Source: Lachnospiraceae bacterium UBA3632
GTDB lineage: Bacteria; Bacillota; Clostridia; Lachnospirales; Lachnospiraceae
Length of the DNA stretch: 17,890 bases
Direction of reading: 5' to 3'
Assembly (NCBI GenBank): GCA_002373975.1
Contig: DFKZ01000009.1
Location: forward strand, 477 to 18,366
Below, in pieces: positions 8,457 to 16,400 of this stretch (within the stretch, counting starts at the first letter, position 1; the number at the start of each line of letters is the position of its first letter). The notes under the pieces were generated by a model, which saw only the letters and a program-made list of their open reading frames with translations, did not search any database and had not been told where the DNA came from. The translations under genes and the position numbers were made by a program.

Positions 8457-9104
8457 TCAGGATTCACTTATAAGCCCTACCGCCCTTGATGTACCTACGC
8501 GGTCACAACCGAGTCCGATAAACTTCTCAAGATCCTCGAGGGTTGACACTCCTCCGGCTGCCTTGATCTTTACATCCGGGCCGATGTGCTTTTTGAAAAG
8601 CTCGATATCCTCAAAGGTCGCACCGCCGGTTCCGAAGCCCGTGGAAGTTTTGATATAATCGGCACCCGCATTTGTGACAGCTTTGCACATGGCGATCTTT
8701 TCATCCTCTGTAAGATAGCAGGTCTCTATTATAACCTTAAGGATCTTATCGCCACATGCTTCTTTTAGCTTATAGATCTCTTCTTCAACAGCGTCGTATC
8801 TTCCGTTTTTTACATCGGAAATATTGACCACCATATCGATCTCATTTGCTCCGTCTTCGATTGCCTTTTTTGTCTCAGCGATCTTGCTTTCCGTAACGCT
8901 GTAGCCCAGTGGGAATCCCACCACCGTACAGATATTCAGATCCGGGAAAGCTTTATGCACTCTCGCTATGTAACAGGGAGGAATGCACACACTCGCACAT
9001 TTAAATCTTATAGCCTCTTCGCAGAGTGTTTTAATATCTTCCCACTTGGCAAAGGGCTTTAAGAGCGTGTGATCCACATGGGAAAGCATTTCTTCGTTGG
9101 TCAT
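8457..9104 (-). CDS. deoC: Deoxyribose-phosphate aldolase
   Basis: The 215-residue enzyme splits 2-deoxyribose 5-phosphate into glyceraldehyde 3-phosphate and acetaldehyde in deoxynucleoside catabolism. The class I aldolase signature is complete: the Schiff-base lysine is Lys152 in YIKTSTGFG, with Asp90 (NEIDMVV), Lys123 (LKVIIET) and Lys181 (IKAAGGV) completing the active site. The N-terminal HVDHTLLKP is typical. The start is placed at 9104 because GAGGTG lies four bases upstream; an extended reading to 9146 would run through a hairpin repeat. That ribosome-binding site belongs to the repeat between thrC and deoC. No other deo gene is nearby, so this is a stand-alone copy 51 nt after thrC. 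Confidence 0.96.
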   Translation of the reverse strand: MTNEEMLSHVDHTLLKPFAKWEDIKTLCEEAIRFKCASVCIPPCYIARVHKAFPDLNICTVVGFPLGYSVTESKIAETKKAIEDGANEIDMVVNISDVKNGRYDAVEEEIYKLKEACGDKILKVIIETCYLTEDEKIAMCKAVTNAGADYIKTSTGFGTGGATFEDIELFKKHIGPDVKIKAAGGVSTLEDLEKFIGLGCDRVGTSRAVGLISES

Positions 9105-9108
9105 ATAA

Positions 9109-9155
9109 CACCTCATCCTTCGGCTTCGCAGACACCCTTCCTTCAAGTGGAAGGC
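9109..9155 (-). repeat. REP-like hairpin repeat that supplies the deoC ribosome-binding site
   Basis: On the minus strand the element begins GCCTTCC, with CCTTCC (9149-9154) pairing to GGAAGG (9136-9141) around a 7-nt loop, continues through GTGTCTGCGAAGCCG and ends GGATGAGGTG. The closing GAGGTG (9109-9114) is four bases from the deoC ATG. It resembles the short GCCTTCC...GGATGAGG palindromic repeats I recall as common in gut Firmicutes; that resemblance is from memory. A related, degenerate copy lies at 13355-13409. Confidence 0.55.
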
Positions 9156-10640
9156 TTATTTTAAGAAGTTGCGTACCACATTCGGCATCTCGTTTATCTC
9201 GCATACATGATCATGAATGACCGGTGCGCTCCTTATCTCCTCAACGGCATTTGGAACCTTCACCTTTGCGATCTTTGAAAGCTCATCCACAAGTGCAAAA
9301 TCATCCATCGCATCATATTTGGGATCTATAGCGTTCATTACGCTTCTGGTAAACTTAAAGGGACTTGCGGTGGATGCAATGACCGTCACAGCCTTGTCAC
9401 CTGTCTTTTCGGCATACTTTCTGTATACGTAAGAAGCAACCGCTGTATGAGTATCGATCACATATCCGCAATCTTTATATACTCTTGCGATCTCCTCAGC
9501 GGTCTCTTTTTCATCTGCAAATCCGCCGTAGAAATCCTTAAGCCCCTTTCTCTCCTCATCAGTGATGGAATAAACTCCTTTAGAAGAAAGATCTGCCATA
9601 AGCTCGTTATTTCTGGCTGGATCGTTGCCCGCAATACGGTAGATAAGTCTCTCAAGATTGGATGAGATAAGGATATCCATCGAGGGAGAGCTGGTCAGAT
9701 GAAACTCTCTGTTTCTGTCATAATCTCCGCTTTCAAAGAAATCATAGAGCACCTTGTTGGTATTGGATGCACATATGAGCTTGGCAACGGGAAGTCCCAT
9801 ATTCTTGGCATAAAATGCTGCCAGAATATTTCCGAAATTACCGGTGGGAACAACAATATTGATGGCCTCGCCGTCCTTGATCTTCCCATCCTTTAAAAGC
9901 TGAGCATAAGAATAAACATAGTAAACGATCTGAGGAACAAGACGTCCGATGTTGATGGAGTTGGCAGATGAAAACCTGAAGCCTTTTTCACCCAGTTCCT
10001 TCTCAAGCTCCTTGTCACCGAACATTTTCTTAACGCCGGTCTGGGCATCGTCAAAATTTCCTTTTATGCCGACCACAAGCGTATTTGCCCCCTTCTGGGT
10101 GACCATCTGCTTTTCCTGGATCGGGCTTACTCCGTTTTTGGGGTAGAATACGATGATCCTGGTTCCCGCAACATCGGCAAATCCCGCAAGTGCGGCCTTT
10201 CCGGTATCTCCGCTTGTGGCTGTAAGAATGACTATCTCATCCTTGATGTCATTCTTTCTTGCAGATGTGATCATAAGATGGGGGAGGATCGAAAGAGCCA
10301 TATCCTTAAATGCGATGGTAGCACCGTGGAAAAGCTCGAGATAATAGGCTCCGTCCGCATACTTAAGAGGTGCTATTTCGGGCACATCGAACTTTGAATC
10401 GTACGCCCTGTCGATACATGTCTTAAGTTCCTCTTTAGTAAAGTCCGTAAGGAACAGCTTCATTACCTCATAAGCCACCTGCCGGTAGCTCATCTTTGAA
10501 AGATCCCCAAGGCTCACATCAAGCTCCGGGATCCTGTCGGGAACAAACAATCCCCCATCCTCCGCAAGCCCTTTAAGAATAGCCTGCGAAGCCGTGATCT
10601 TTCCTCCATGTCCCCTGGTGCTGCTGTACATAATGTTCAT
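9156..10640 (-). CDS. thrC: Threonine synthase
   Basis: The 494-residue PLP enzyme converts O-phosphohomoserine to threonine, the last step of threonine biosynthesis. It is the longer bacterial/fungal class. Characteristic features are MYSSTRG near the N-terminus (4-10), LAEDGGLFVP (25-34), the PLP-lysine motif FHGATIAFKDMAL with Lys112, the phosphate-binding ATSGDTGKAA (141-150), and a normal C-terminus. The start at 10640 is chosen because AGGAG lies 10 nt upstream and a longer reading would run through a non-coding inverted repeat. No other threonine gene (hom, thrB) is in the window. The intergenic region upstream carries a large foldback structure but no recognisable T-box. Confidence 0.96.
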   Translation of the reverse strand: MNIMYSSTRGHGGKITASQAILKGLAEDGGLFVPDRIPELDVSLGDLSKMSYRQVAYEVMKLFLTDFTKEELKTCIDRAYDSKFDVPEIAPLKYADGAYYLELFHGATIAFKDMALSILPHLMITSARKNDIKDEIVILTATSGDTGKAALAGFADVAGTRIIVFYPKNGVSPIQEKQMVTQKGANTLVVGIKGNFDDAQTGVKKMFGDKELEKELGEKGFRFSSANSINIGRLVPQIVYYVYSYAQLLKDGKIKDGEAINIVVPTGNFGNILAAFYAKNMGLPVAKLICASNTNKVLYDFFESGDYDRNREFHLTSSPSMDILISSNLERLIYRIAGNDPARNNELMADLSSKGVYSITDEERKGLKDFYGGFADEKETAEEIARVYKDCGYVIDTHTAVASYVYRKYAEKTGDKAVTVIASTASPFKFTRSVMNAIDPKYDAMDDFALVDELSKIAKVKVPNAVEEIRSAPVIHDHVCEINEMPNVVRNFLK

Positions 10641-10674
10641 TTTTTCATATCTCCTACATGGTTTAGTATAAACA

Positions 10675-10828
10675 GGTTGCTTTACATATGTGCTATGTAA
10701 TCCGGCAATGTGTCTGAGGCCGGCACTTAACGAAAACGAGCGTAAGCGAAGTTTGAGTTTAGTACCGCTGCTTCGAAGACCCATAGCCGAAAGGCGGTGC
10801 CGGATACATACACATATGGAAAGTAACC
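10675..10828. repeat. 154-bp foldback element (MITE-like long inverted repeat)
   Basis: This fills most of the 198-bp gap between the HerA-like gene and thrC. The left arm (10675-10707) and right arm (10798-10828) form 29 Watson-Crick pairs and one G-T pair, with two single-base bulges (10693 and 10699/10700) and one mismatch (10684/10819). Inside, CCGGCAC (10720-10726) is the perfect complement of GTGCCGG (10797-10803), overlapping the right arm, so two pairings compete. A further imperfect hairpin joins 10721-10737 to 10751-10767 (13 of 17 pairs). No target-site duplication is obvious at these borders. It may act as a terminator or processing site for the upstream operon. Confidence 0.75.
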
Positions 10829-10838
10829 GTAGTTTGAA

Positions 10839-12581
10839 TTATAACTTGAAAAGCGTTCCGATTATGCCGCGCCCAAGCGACGCTCCCACATTTCCTCCCA
10901 GCGTCTTTCCGAAAGATCCGCCTGCACTTCCCAGGCTCTTTCCGAGCTGACGTCCTACAGTTCCCGCCGTAGTGGAAGCAATACTCTTTGCCGCGCCCTT
11001 TACAGCCTTCTGTTTGGCCAGCGCTTTCTTTTCGGCTTCCTTCTGCGCTGCAAGCTGCGCCTTTTCAAGAGCCTTCTGTTCCGCAAGTGCGGCCTTCTCC
11101 TCGGCCTTTATCCTTGCAAGTTCCTCTTTCTCGGCTGCTTTCTCTGCTGCAATACGTTCCTTCTCAGCAGCTTTTTCCGCGGCAATGCGCTCCTTTTCAG
11201 CCTGCTTTTCTTCAGCGATCCTCTGCTTCTCGGCTTCCTTTTCCTCTGCTATCCTCTGCTTCTCGGCCTCGGCAGCTTCGGCGAGCTCTATATTTCTTCT
11301 CTGAAGGAACTCGTATGCGGAATCCCTGTCAAAATAATCAACATACTTTGTGTAAAGAATATTCGCATTTATCTCGCGCTGTCTCACATCCGGAGTGATA
11401 CCTCCCATCAGGCTCTGAGGCGGAAGTATGGTGGTACGTTTTACCACGCCGGGAACGCCTTCCTCATCCAGCATGGAAACCACAGCTTCACCTGTCTGAA
11501 GTTCCATGATCGTGTCGTATGTATCAAATTCCGGATTCTCGCGATATGACTGCGCAGCCGCCTTAACTGCCTTCTGCTCTGCGGGGGTATATGCATGGAG
11601 GGCATGCTGCACTTTGTTTCCGAGCTGAGCCAGCACACCGTCCGGAATATCTCCGGGGCTCTGAGTGATGAAATATACTCCGACGCCCTTGGAACGGATA
11701 AGCTTTACCACCTGCTCTATCTTGGTAAGGAGCGTCTTGGGGGCGTCTTTGAAAAGAAGATGTGCTTCATCAAAGAAGAATACCATCCTCGGCCTTTCAA
11801 GATCTCCAACCTCGGGGAGATTCTCAAAAAGCTCCGACATCATCCAGAGAAGGAATGTAGCGTACATTGTAGGATTGTTTACAAGCTCCTGGCAGTCGAG
11901 GATCTGAATGGTCCCCTTTCCGTCGGGATCTCTGGTGATCCAGTCGCTGATGGAAAGAGCAGGCTCTCCGAAGAACTGATCGGCGCCCTCTGTCTCGAGT
12001 GCCACAACCGATCGGATTATAACCGCAAGGCTCTGCTTGGTGATATTGCCGTATTCCATCGAAAGCTCCTGAGAGTTATCGCCGATATACTGGAGCATAG
12101 CCTTTAAGTCTTTTGTATCGATAAGGAGCATTCCCTGATCGTCGGCGATCTTGAATGCTATGGTAAGAAGATCTGTCTGTACTTCCGTAAGCCCAAGGAT
12201 CCTTGCAAGGAGAATGGGGCCCATCTCGGTAATAGTGGTACGAAGAGGCATTCCCGCCTTTCCGTATACATCCCAGAAGTTTACGGGATATTTCTTAGCG
12301 GTAAATTCTTCCTGTGAGATTCCGAGCTTTTCAAGTCTTTCCGCGATCTTTTCATTTATCACGCCGCTCTCGCAGCATCCGGCGAGGTCCCCCTTTACAT
12401 CGGCAAAGAAAACCGGAACGCCGGCGTCACTGAAGGATTCCGCCAGCACTTTAAGAGTGATCGTCTTTCCTGTTCCCGTTGCACCTGCTATAAGTCCGTG
12501 GCGGTTGGCCATCTTTGGAAGCAGGAATACTTCCTCTCCTTTTGCGGTTTTTCCAACTAAGATCTTTCCGTCCCTGTACAT
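10839..12581 (-). CDS. HerA/YjgR-like ATPase (DUF853 family) with hendecad-repeat tail
   Basis: The 580-residue protein has a RecA/HerA-type ATPase core: Walker A GATGTGKT (33-40), a DVKGDLAG motif (61-68), Walker B FFFDEAH (268-274) and the FITQSP motif (304-309), as in the DUF853 (YjgR) group of HerA-like proteins. Their function is poorly known; relatives are hexameric DNA-translocating or helicase-like ATPases. Residues 439-526 are eight successive 11-residue units of the AEKxRIAxEKx type, predicting a long charged helix, followed by a Gly/Ala/Ser-rich tail (527-580) ending GIIGTLFKL. That short glycine-rich ending is typical of the family, while the hendecad insert is long. The ribosome-binding site is GGAGG 7 nt from the ATG, and the gene begins 16 nt after the response-regulator stop, so the two are very probably co-transcribed with the upstream kinase. 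Confidence 0.88.
   Translation of the reverse strand: MYRDGKILVGKTAKGEEVFLLPKMANRHGLIAGATGTGKTITLKVLAESFSDAGVPVFFADVKGDLAGCCESGVINEKIAERLEKLGISQEEFTAKKYPVNFWDVYGKAGMPLRTTITEMGPILLARILGLTEVQTDLLTIAFKIADDQGMLLIDTKDLKAMLQYIGDNSQELSMEYGNITKQSLAVIIRSVVALETEGADQFFGEPALSISDWITRDPDGKGTIQILDCQELVNNPTMYATFLLWMMSELFENLPEVGDLERPRMVFFFDEAHLLFKDAPKTLLTKIEQVVKLIRSKGVGVYFITQSPGDIPDGVLAQLGNKVQHALHAYTPAEQKAVKAAAQSYRENPEFDTYDTIMELQTGEAVVSMLDEEGVPGVVKRTTILPPQSLMGGITPDVRQREINANILYTKYVDYFDRDSAYEFLQRRNIELAEAAEAEKQRIAEEKEAEKQRIAEEKQAEKERIAAEKAAEKERIAAEKAAEKEELARIKAEEKAALAEQKALEKAQLAAQKEAEKKALAKQKAVKGAAKSIASTTAGTVGRQLGKSLGSAGGSFGKTLGGNVGASLGRGIIGTLFKL
11004..11267 (-). repeat. Coding tandem repeat, eight 33-bp units inside the HerA-like gene
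   Basis: Codons 439-526 divide into eight units of exactly 11 residues, most starting with A-E-K. The first four are nearly identical (AEKQRIAEEKE, AEKQRIAEEKQ, AEKERIAAEKA twice); the last four diverge. At the DNA level the early units remain similar enough to allow unit gain or loss by recombination without a frameshift. The period of 11 fits a hendecad coiled coil or a single charged alpha-helix. Confidence 0.8.
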
Positions 12582-12597
12582 TCCTTCTCCTCCTTAA

Positions 12598-13350
12598 TCA
12601 GTGATGTTCGAAAAACTCATCTATATCTCTTATCCAATCCTGCGGGGGCATAGTCTTTAAGAGATATTTTTCAGGTTTTAATGCCAGCACTTTCATAACG
12701 CTTTCTTTATCGTTCTTGGATGTAAGGAACATTACCGGTATCGATTCGGTGGATACCTCGCTCCTTATCATTTCAAGCACCTTCGCTCCGCTTATGACCG
12801 GCATCTCGTAATCCAGCAGAATAAGATCCACTTTATTTGTGGCCAGAAAAGTGATGGCATTCATCCCGGAATTAACCACAAATACGTGATACTTGTCCGA
12901 TAAAAGGCCCTTTATCATGCGCAGCATGGTGGGGTCATCATCCACCACCAGGATCTTCTTTCTCTCCTCAGCCTTGCTCCCTGTTTCGTACGCCTTATCA
13001 AGCTTTACCGCAAGGTCTTTTACATTTAAAGGTCTTATCAGTTTTTCGAATGGGATATCTGCGGTAAAAATGCCTTTTATGTCTTCAAAATCATCGATAC
13101 TGCCTATGACAAAAAGATTTATCTCTTTTTCCACCACGGTATCTCTCAGAAATACAAGGAAATCCGTCTGGGCCGTTATATCGGAATCAAGATATAAAAC
13201 GGCAAGCTTCGGCAGGTTTTCGATCTTGTTCAGAGCATTTATCTTCGTCTCACAGGGAAGGATCTCATATCCTTCCTTCTTCAGACCGTTTATTATGGCA
13301 TTAACCATAAAACCGCCGGTTTCGCCTATGATAAGAACTGTTTTATCCAT
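12598..13350 (-). CDS. Response regulator: pseudo-receiver plus receiver, no output domain
   Basis: The 250-residue protein has the same plan as the one at 5114-6064 but without a long linker. Residues 1-125 form a receiver-like fold that starts TVLIIGE instead of carrying an acidic pair, although LYLDSD (52-57) leaves a possible acceptor Asp. Residues 131-250 are a full receiver: DDD at 137-139, Asp180 in LILLDYEMP, Thr210 and Lys232. The usual Lys-Pro pair is altered to KTMPP. There is no effector domain. It starts 67 nt after the hybrid kinase gene and ends 16 nt before the HerA-like ATPase gene, an arrangement consistent with one operon and with the kinase's HPt as donor. The ribosome-binding site GAGGTG lies four bases before the ATG and forms the end of a hairpin repeat. 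Confidence 0.88.
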   Translation of the reverse strand: MDKTVLIIGETGGFMVNAIINGLKKEGYEILPCETKINALNKIENLPKLAVLYLDSDITAQTDFLVFLRDTVVEKEINLFVIGSIDDFEDIKGIFTADIPFEKLIRPLNVKDLAVKLDKAYETGSKAEERKKILVVDDDPTMLRMIKGLLSDKYHVFVVNSGMNAITFLATNKVDLILLDYEMPVISGAKVLEMIRSEVSTESIPVMFLTSKNDKESVMKVLALKPEKYLLKTMPPQDWIRDIDEFFEHH

Positions 13351-13354
13351 AATT

Positions 13355-13409
13355 CACCTCTTCAGGCGCTTTGCGCCGCCTTCCCGCAAAGGAATAATCA
13401 TAGGGAAGC
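13355..13409 (-). repeat. Degenerate REP-like hairpin repeat with the response-regulator ribosome-binding site
   Basis: On the minus strand GCTTCCC is separated by 17 nt from GGGAAGG (CTTCCC/GGGAAG stem, 13403-13408 with 13380-13385). Then comes a perfect 5-bp hairpin GGCGC-AAA-GCGCC (13365-13377), then GAAGAGGTG. The last GAGGTG (13355-13360) is four bases from the ATG at 13350, exactly as at deoC. The order of parts matches the element at 9109-9155, with a larger first loop and a stronger second hairpin. Confidence 0.45.
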
Positions 13410-13417
13410 ATTACACT

Positions 13418-16400
13418 TTATAGTAATTCTAAAAGAGCATCTCTGTCAAGTGAAGTAACGAGGCTGCACACCTTTTCGAACCGCTCTTTTTTATCATCAG
13501 GGAAGCTGTAATCCTTAAGCATCAGAACTATCTCATCGGCAGTGTCAAAATCAAAGGCCTGTGCGGCTTCCTTTATACCCATATACGCCTCGGCAAGAGC
13601 TTCATCGCTTATGATCGGGGCATCTTCTTTGTTTTCATCAGCATTTTCATACAGGGGCGAAAGAATTCCCCTGTATGCCCTGTACTTTTCAAGAAGGACG
13701 GGAGTCTCTTTTTCTATGGACTCCATATCTCCTTCATCGCCGCATTTTTCAAGGTGAGCCGCCAGCTCGCTCAGTTCAAGTGCCCCTATAAGGCGTGATG
13801 AGCTTTTAAGCGCATGCACGGTTACCGTATAATTCCTTATGTCCTTATCTCTCATAAAGCCCTCTATTTTATCGGGGCCGTTTTCAAGAGCAACATAGTA
13901 ATCATGCAGGGCTTCCTTCAGTATATCTTCCTTCATGCAGTTTTTGAGGGCTGCATCATAGTCAAGTCCGGGAGCGGAGCGCATGAATTTCTCAAGCTCC
14001 GAAGCTTCTGCCGTATCAACAGACCCTTCTCCCTGGGAATTCTCCGTCTTTTCTCTTTCTGCCTCCCGTATAGCCTCTTTCTCCTCTTCGGATAATATCC
14101 TCACCTTTTCCTTCGGAAGATACGAAGCTATCATCTTCTCAAGCTTTACGGCATTTATTGGCTTGCTCAGATAATCCGCAAACCCGGCTTTAAGGAAAAT
14201 CTCCCTCGCTCCGGAAACCACATTGGCCGTAAGACAGATAACGGGAGCGCCAAAGCTGGCATTTTCGGCATCTGTCATGGCTTTAATCCTGCCAAGAGTC
14301 TCCGTTCCGTCCATCTCAGGCATTCTCTGGTCCATGAATATGATGTCGTATTTATTCTTTTTAATAAGCTCGATGCACTGAAATCCGCTTGTTGCGGTAT
14401 CCGTCACAACCTCTGTTTCCTTAAGGAGTCCCTTTATGACGGTAAGATTCATCGGCGTATCATCAACCACCAGTATCTTTGCCTCGGGTGCCTTAAAGCT
14501 TACCGCGTAGGCATCCGCATTTTCGAGAGATTTTTCATATGTCTCGTTGAAATTTCCTATTGGCTCGTCGTTTACTATCTTCTGAACGACCTCAAACGAG
14601 AAATCCGATCCCTCTCCGTACACACTCTTTACTTCCAGCCGGCTTCCCATCATGTCAAGAAGCTGCTTAACTATGCTCATACCAAGGCCGGTTCCCTCTA
14701 TTGTGCGGTTTCTCGATTCCTCAATACGCTCAAAGGGTGAAAACAGCTTTGAGAGATCTTCCTCCTTGATTCCTATGCCGGTATCTATGACATTTACTCT
14801 CAGCGCCACCTCTTCTTCCGATATACGGCGTCCGGTAAGGCGTAAAGTGACGCTTCCCTCATGGGTATATTTCACGGCATTATTAAGAATATTGAGGATG
14901 CACTGCTTCACCCTTATCTCATCACCATACAGGACATGAGGTATATCCTTCGCCACATCCACTTTAAGCTGAAGGCCCTTTTCAGCCGCCTTGGATGAGA
15001 CCATATTTATCAGATCGTTTATCACCGAGCTGAGCTCGTACTCCACGGGGATGATATCCATCTTTCCGGCTTCAATCTTGGAAAAATCAAGCAGGTCGTT
15101 TATAAGAGCAAGCAGAGTCTTTCCGGAATTCTTAATATCCGCGGCATACTTTTTGATCTGTTTTTCGCTACTTTCGCGGATGATCATCTCATCAAGGCCA
15201 AGCACCGCATTGATAGGTGTTCTGATCTCGTGGGAAACGTTTGAGAGGAAATTGCTTTTGGCCTCGCTTGCGGCCTTTGCAACGCGCAGGTCTTCGCGAA
15301 GCTGCTGTTCTTCTTTTATCTTATCGATATAGCCGTTGAGCTCTCTTACGGTGTCGTATAAGGCTCCGAAGAGCTCCTCTATCTCATCTCCCGTTCTGAT
15401 CCCGAGATTTGCAAGTTCATGGCCTGTCTTTATCCTGCTCTCCGGATCGGAAGAAAAGCCCTTCATGACCCCTGTCATCTGCTCCACCGGCTTTACAAAC
15501 ATAAGCTGCACAAGCGCATTTGCAAAGATAACGATGGGATGGATGGCACACAGAAGCATCATGATCAGCTTCAGGTCAAAGGATACACCCTGTTCGTTAT
15601 ATTTAAATCTGTCCCTCTGCCCGTCTATTCTGGCGATAGCATAGGTCTCGTCAAATCCGAAGTCATCAAGGAAATGGTTGGCCATCTCTATTGCATTATC
15701 ATCATATTTCGGCGCATCATCAGATTCCGGCACATCATCATTCGCAGCATAGATTTCTAAATCTGCATTATCCTGCTCCTTCAAAAGTGCTGAGGATTCC
15801 GGATTTGCATAAGAGATAACATCCGAAAGATCAGGAATCAGGCTGTTGGCAAACCCGGCTGCGGCCACGCCGAGAACTGCTGCTTCGATCAGAAGCACGA
15901 TAAAAAGCTTCTCGCTTATTCCGGCCTGCTTTTTTCCTTTCCTCAGACTGATAAACTCACTTTTGAAATCAATATCTCTGTCTATGACTCCCAGTCTTAT
16001 CTTTGTTTTATCGGAAAAGACCGTTCTGAACAAATGTAGGAAAATGCAGATAAGAAAGCTCTGGGGCAGCACGCTCCCGGTGTGGAACAAAACCGGTAAC
16101 ACATTCATGCCTCTAAAGCTTGCACGCCCGACCATCACAAACACGGAATAATATGTTCCGGACAGGATAAGCCCCATTACTATCGAGCAGATAATTGTCG
16201 ATCCCCATGTAATGCACTTTCTGTTCTTTCTGACGATCCACACACAATAGATCAAAACCAGATGTAAGAACAGCAGATATACATTACTTGGCTGCATAAT
16301 AAGAGCGGCTATCAGTAAAATGGTAAAACTTCCTATACCGCCGTCAAAACCGTACAGCACTATGATAAATGCAACAGGAATAAGATATGCGGAAAAAAGT

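Noticed and set aside
10641..10784. A 48-residue N-terminal extension of threonine synthase
   Set aside because: It is the translation of the inverted repeat; the family start MYSSTRG and AGGAG ribosome-binding site fit 10640.
10641..10838. T-box or other amino-acid riboswitch upstream of thrC
   Set aside because: The region is dominated by a long inverted repeat; I see no T-box consensus or specifier-loop pattern and the length is short for one.
11004..11267. CRISPR-like array
   Set aside because: The 33-bp periodicity is a continuous coding repeat (11-residue units) with no spacers.
10972..11398. Plus-strand reading frames rich in Ser/Ala/Phe opposite the ATPase tail
   Set aside because: They mirror the Lys/Glu/Ala repeats of the real gene on the other strand and have no ribosome-binding site or family resemblance.
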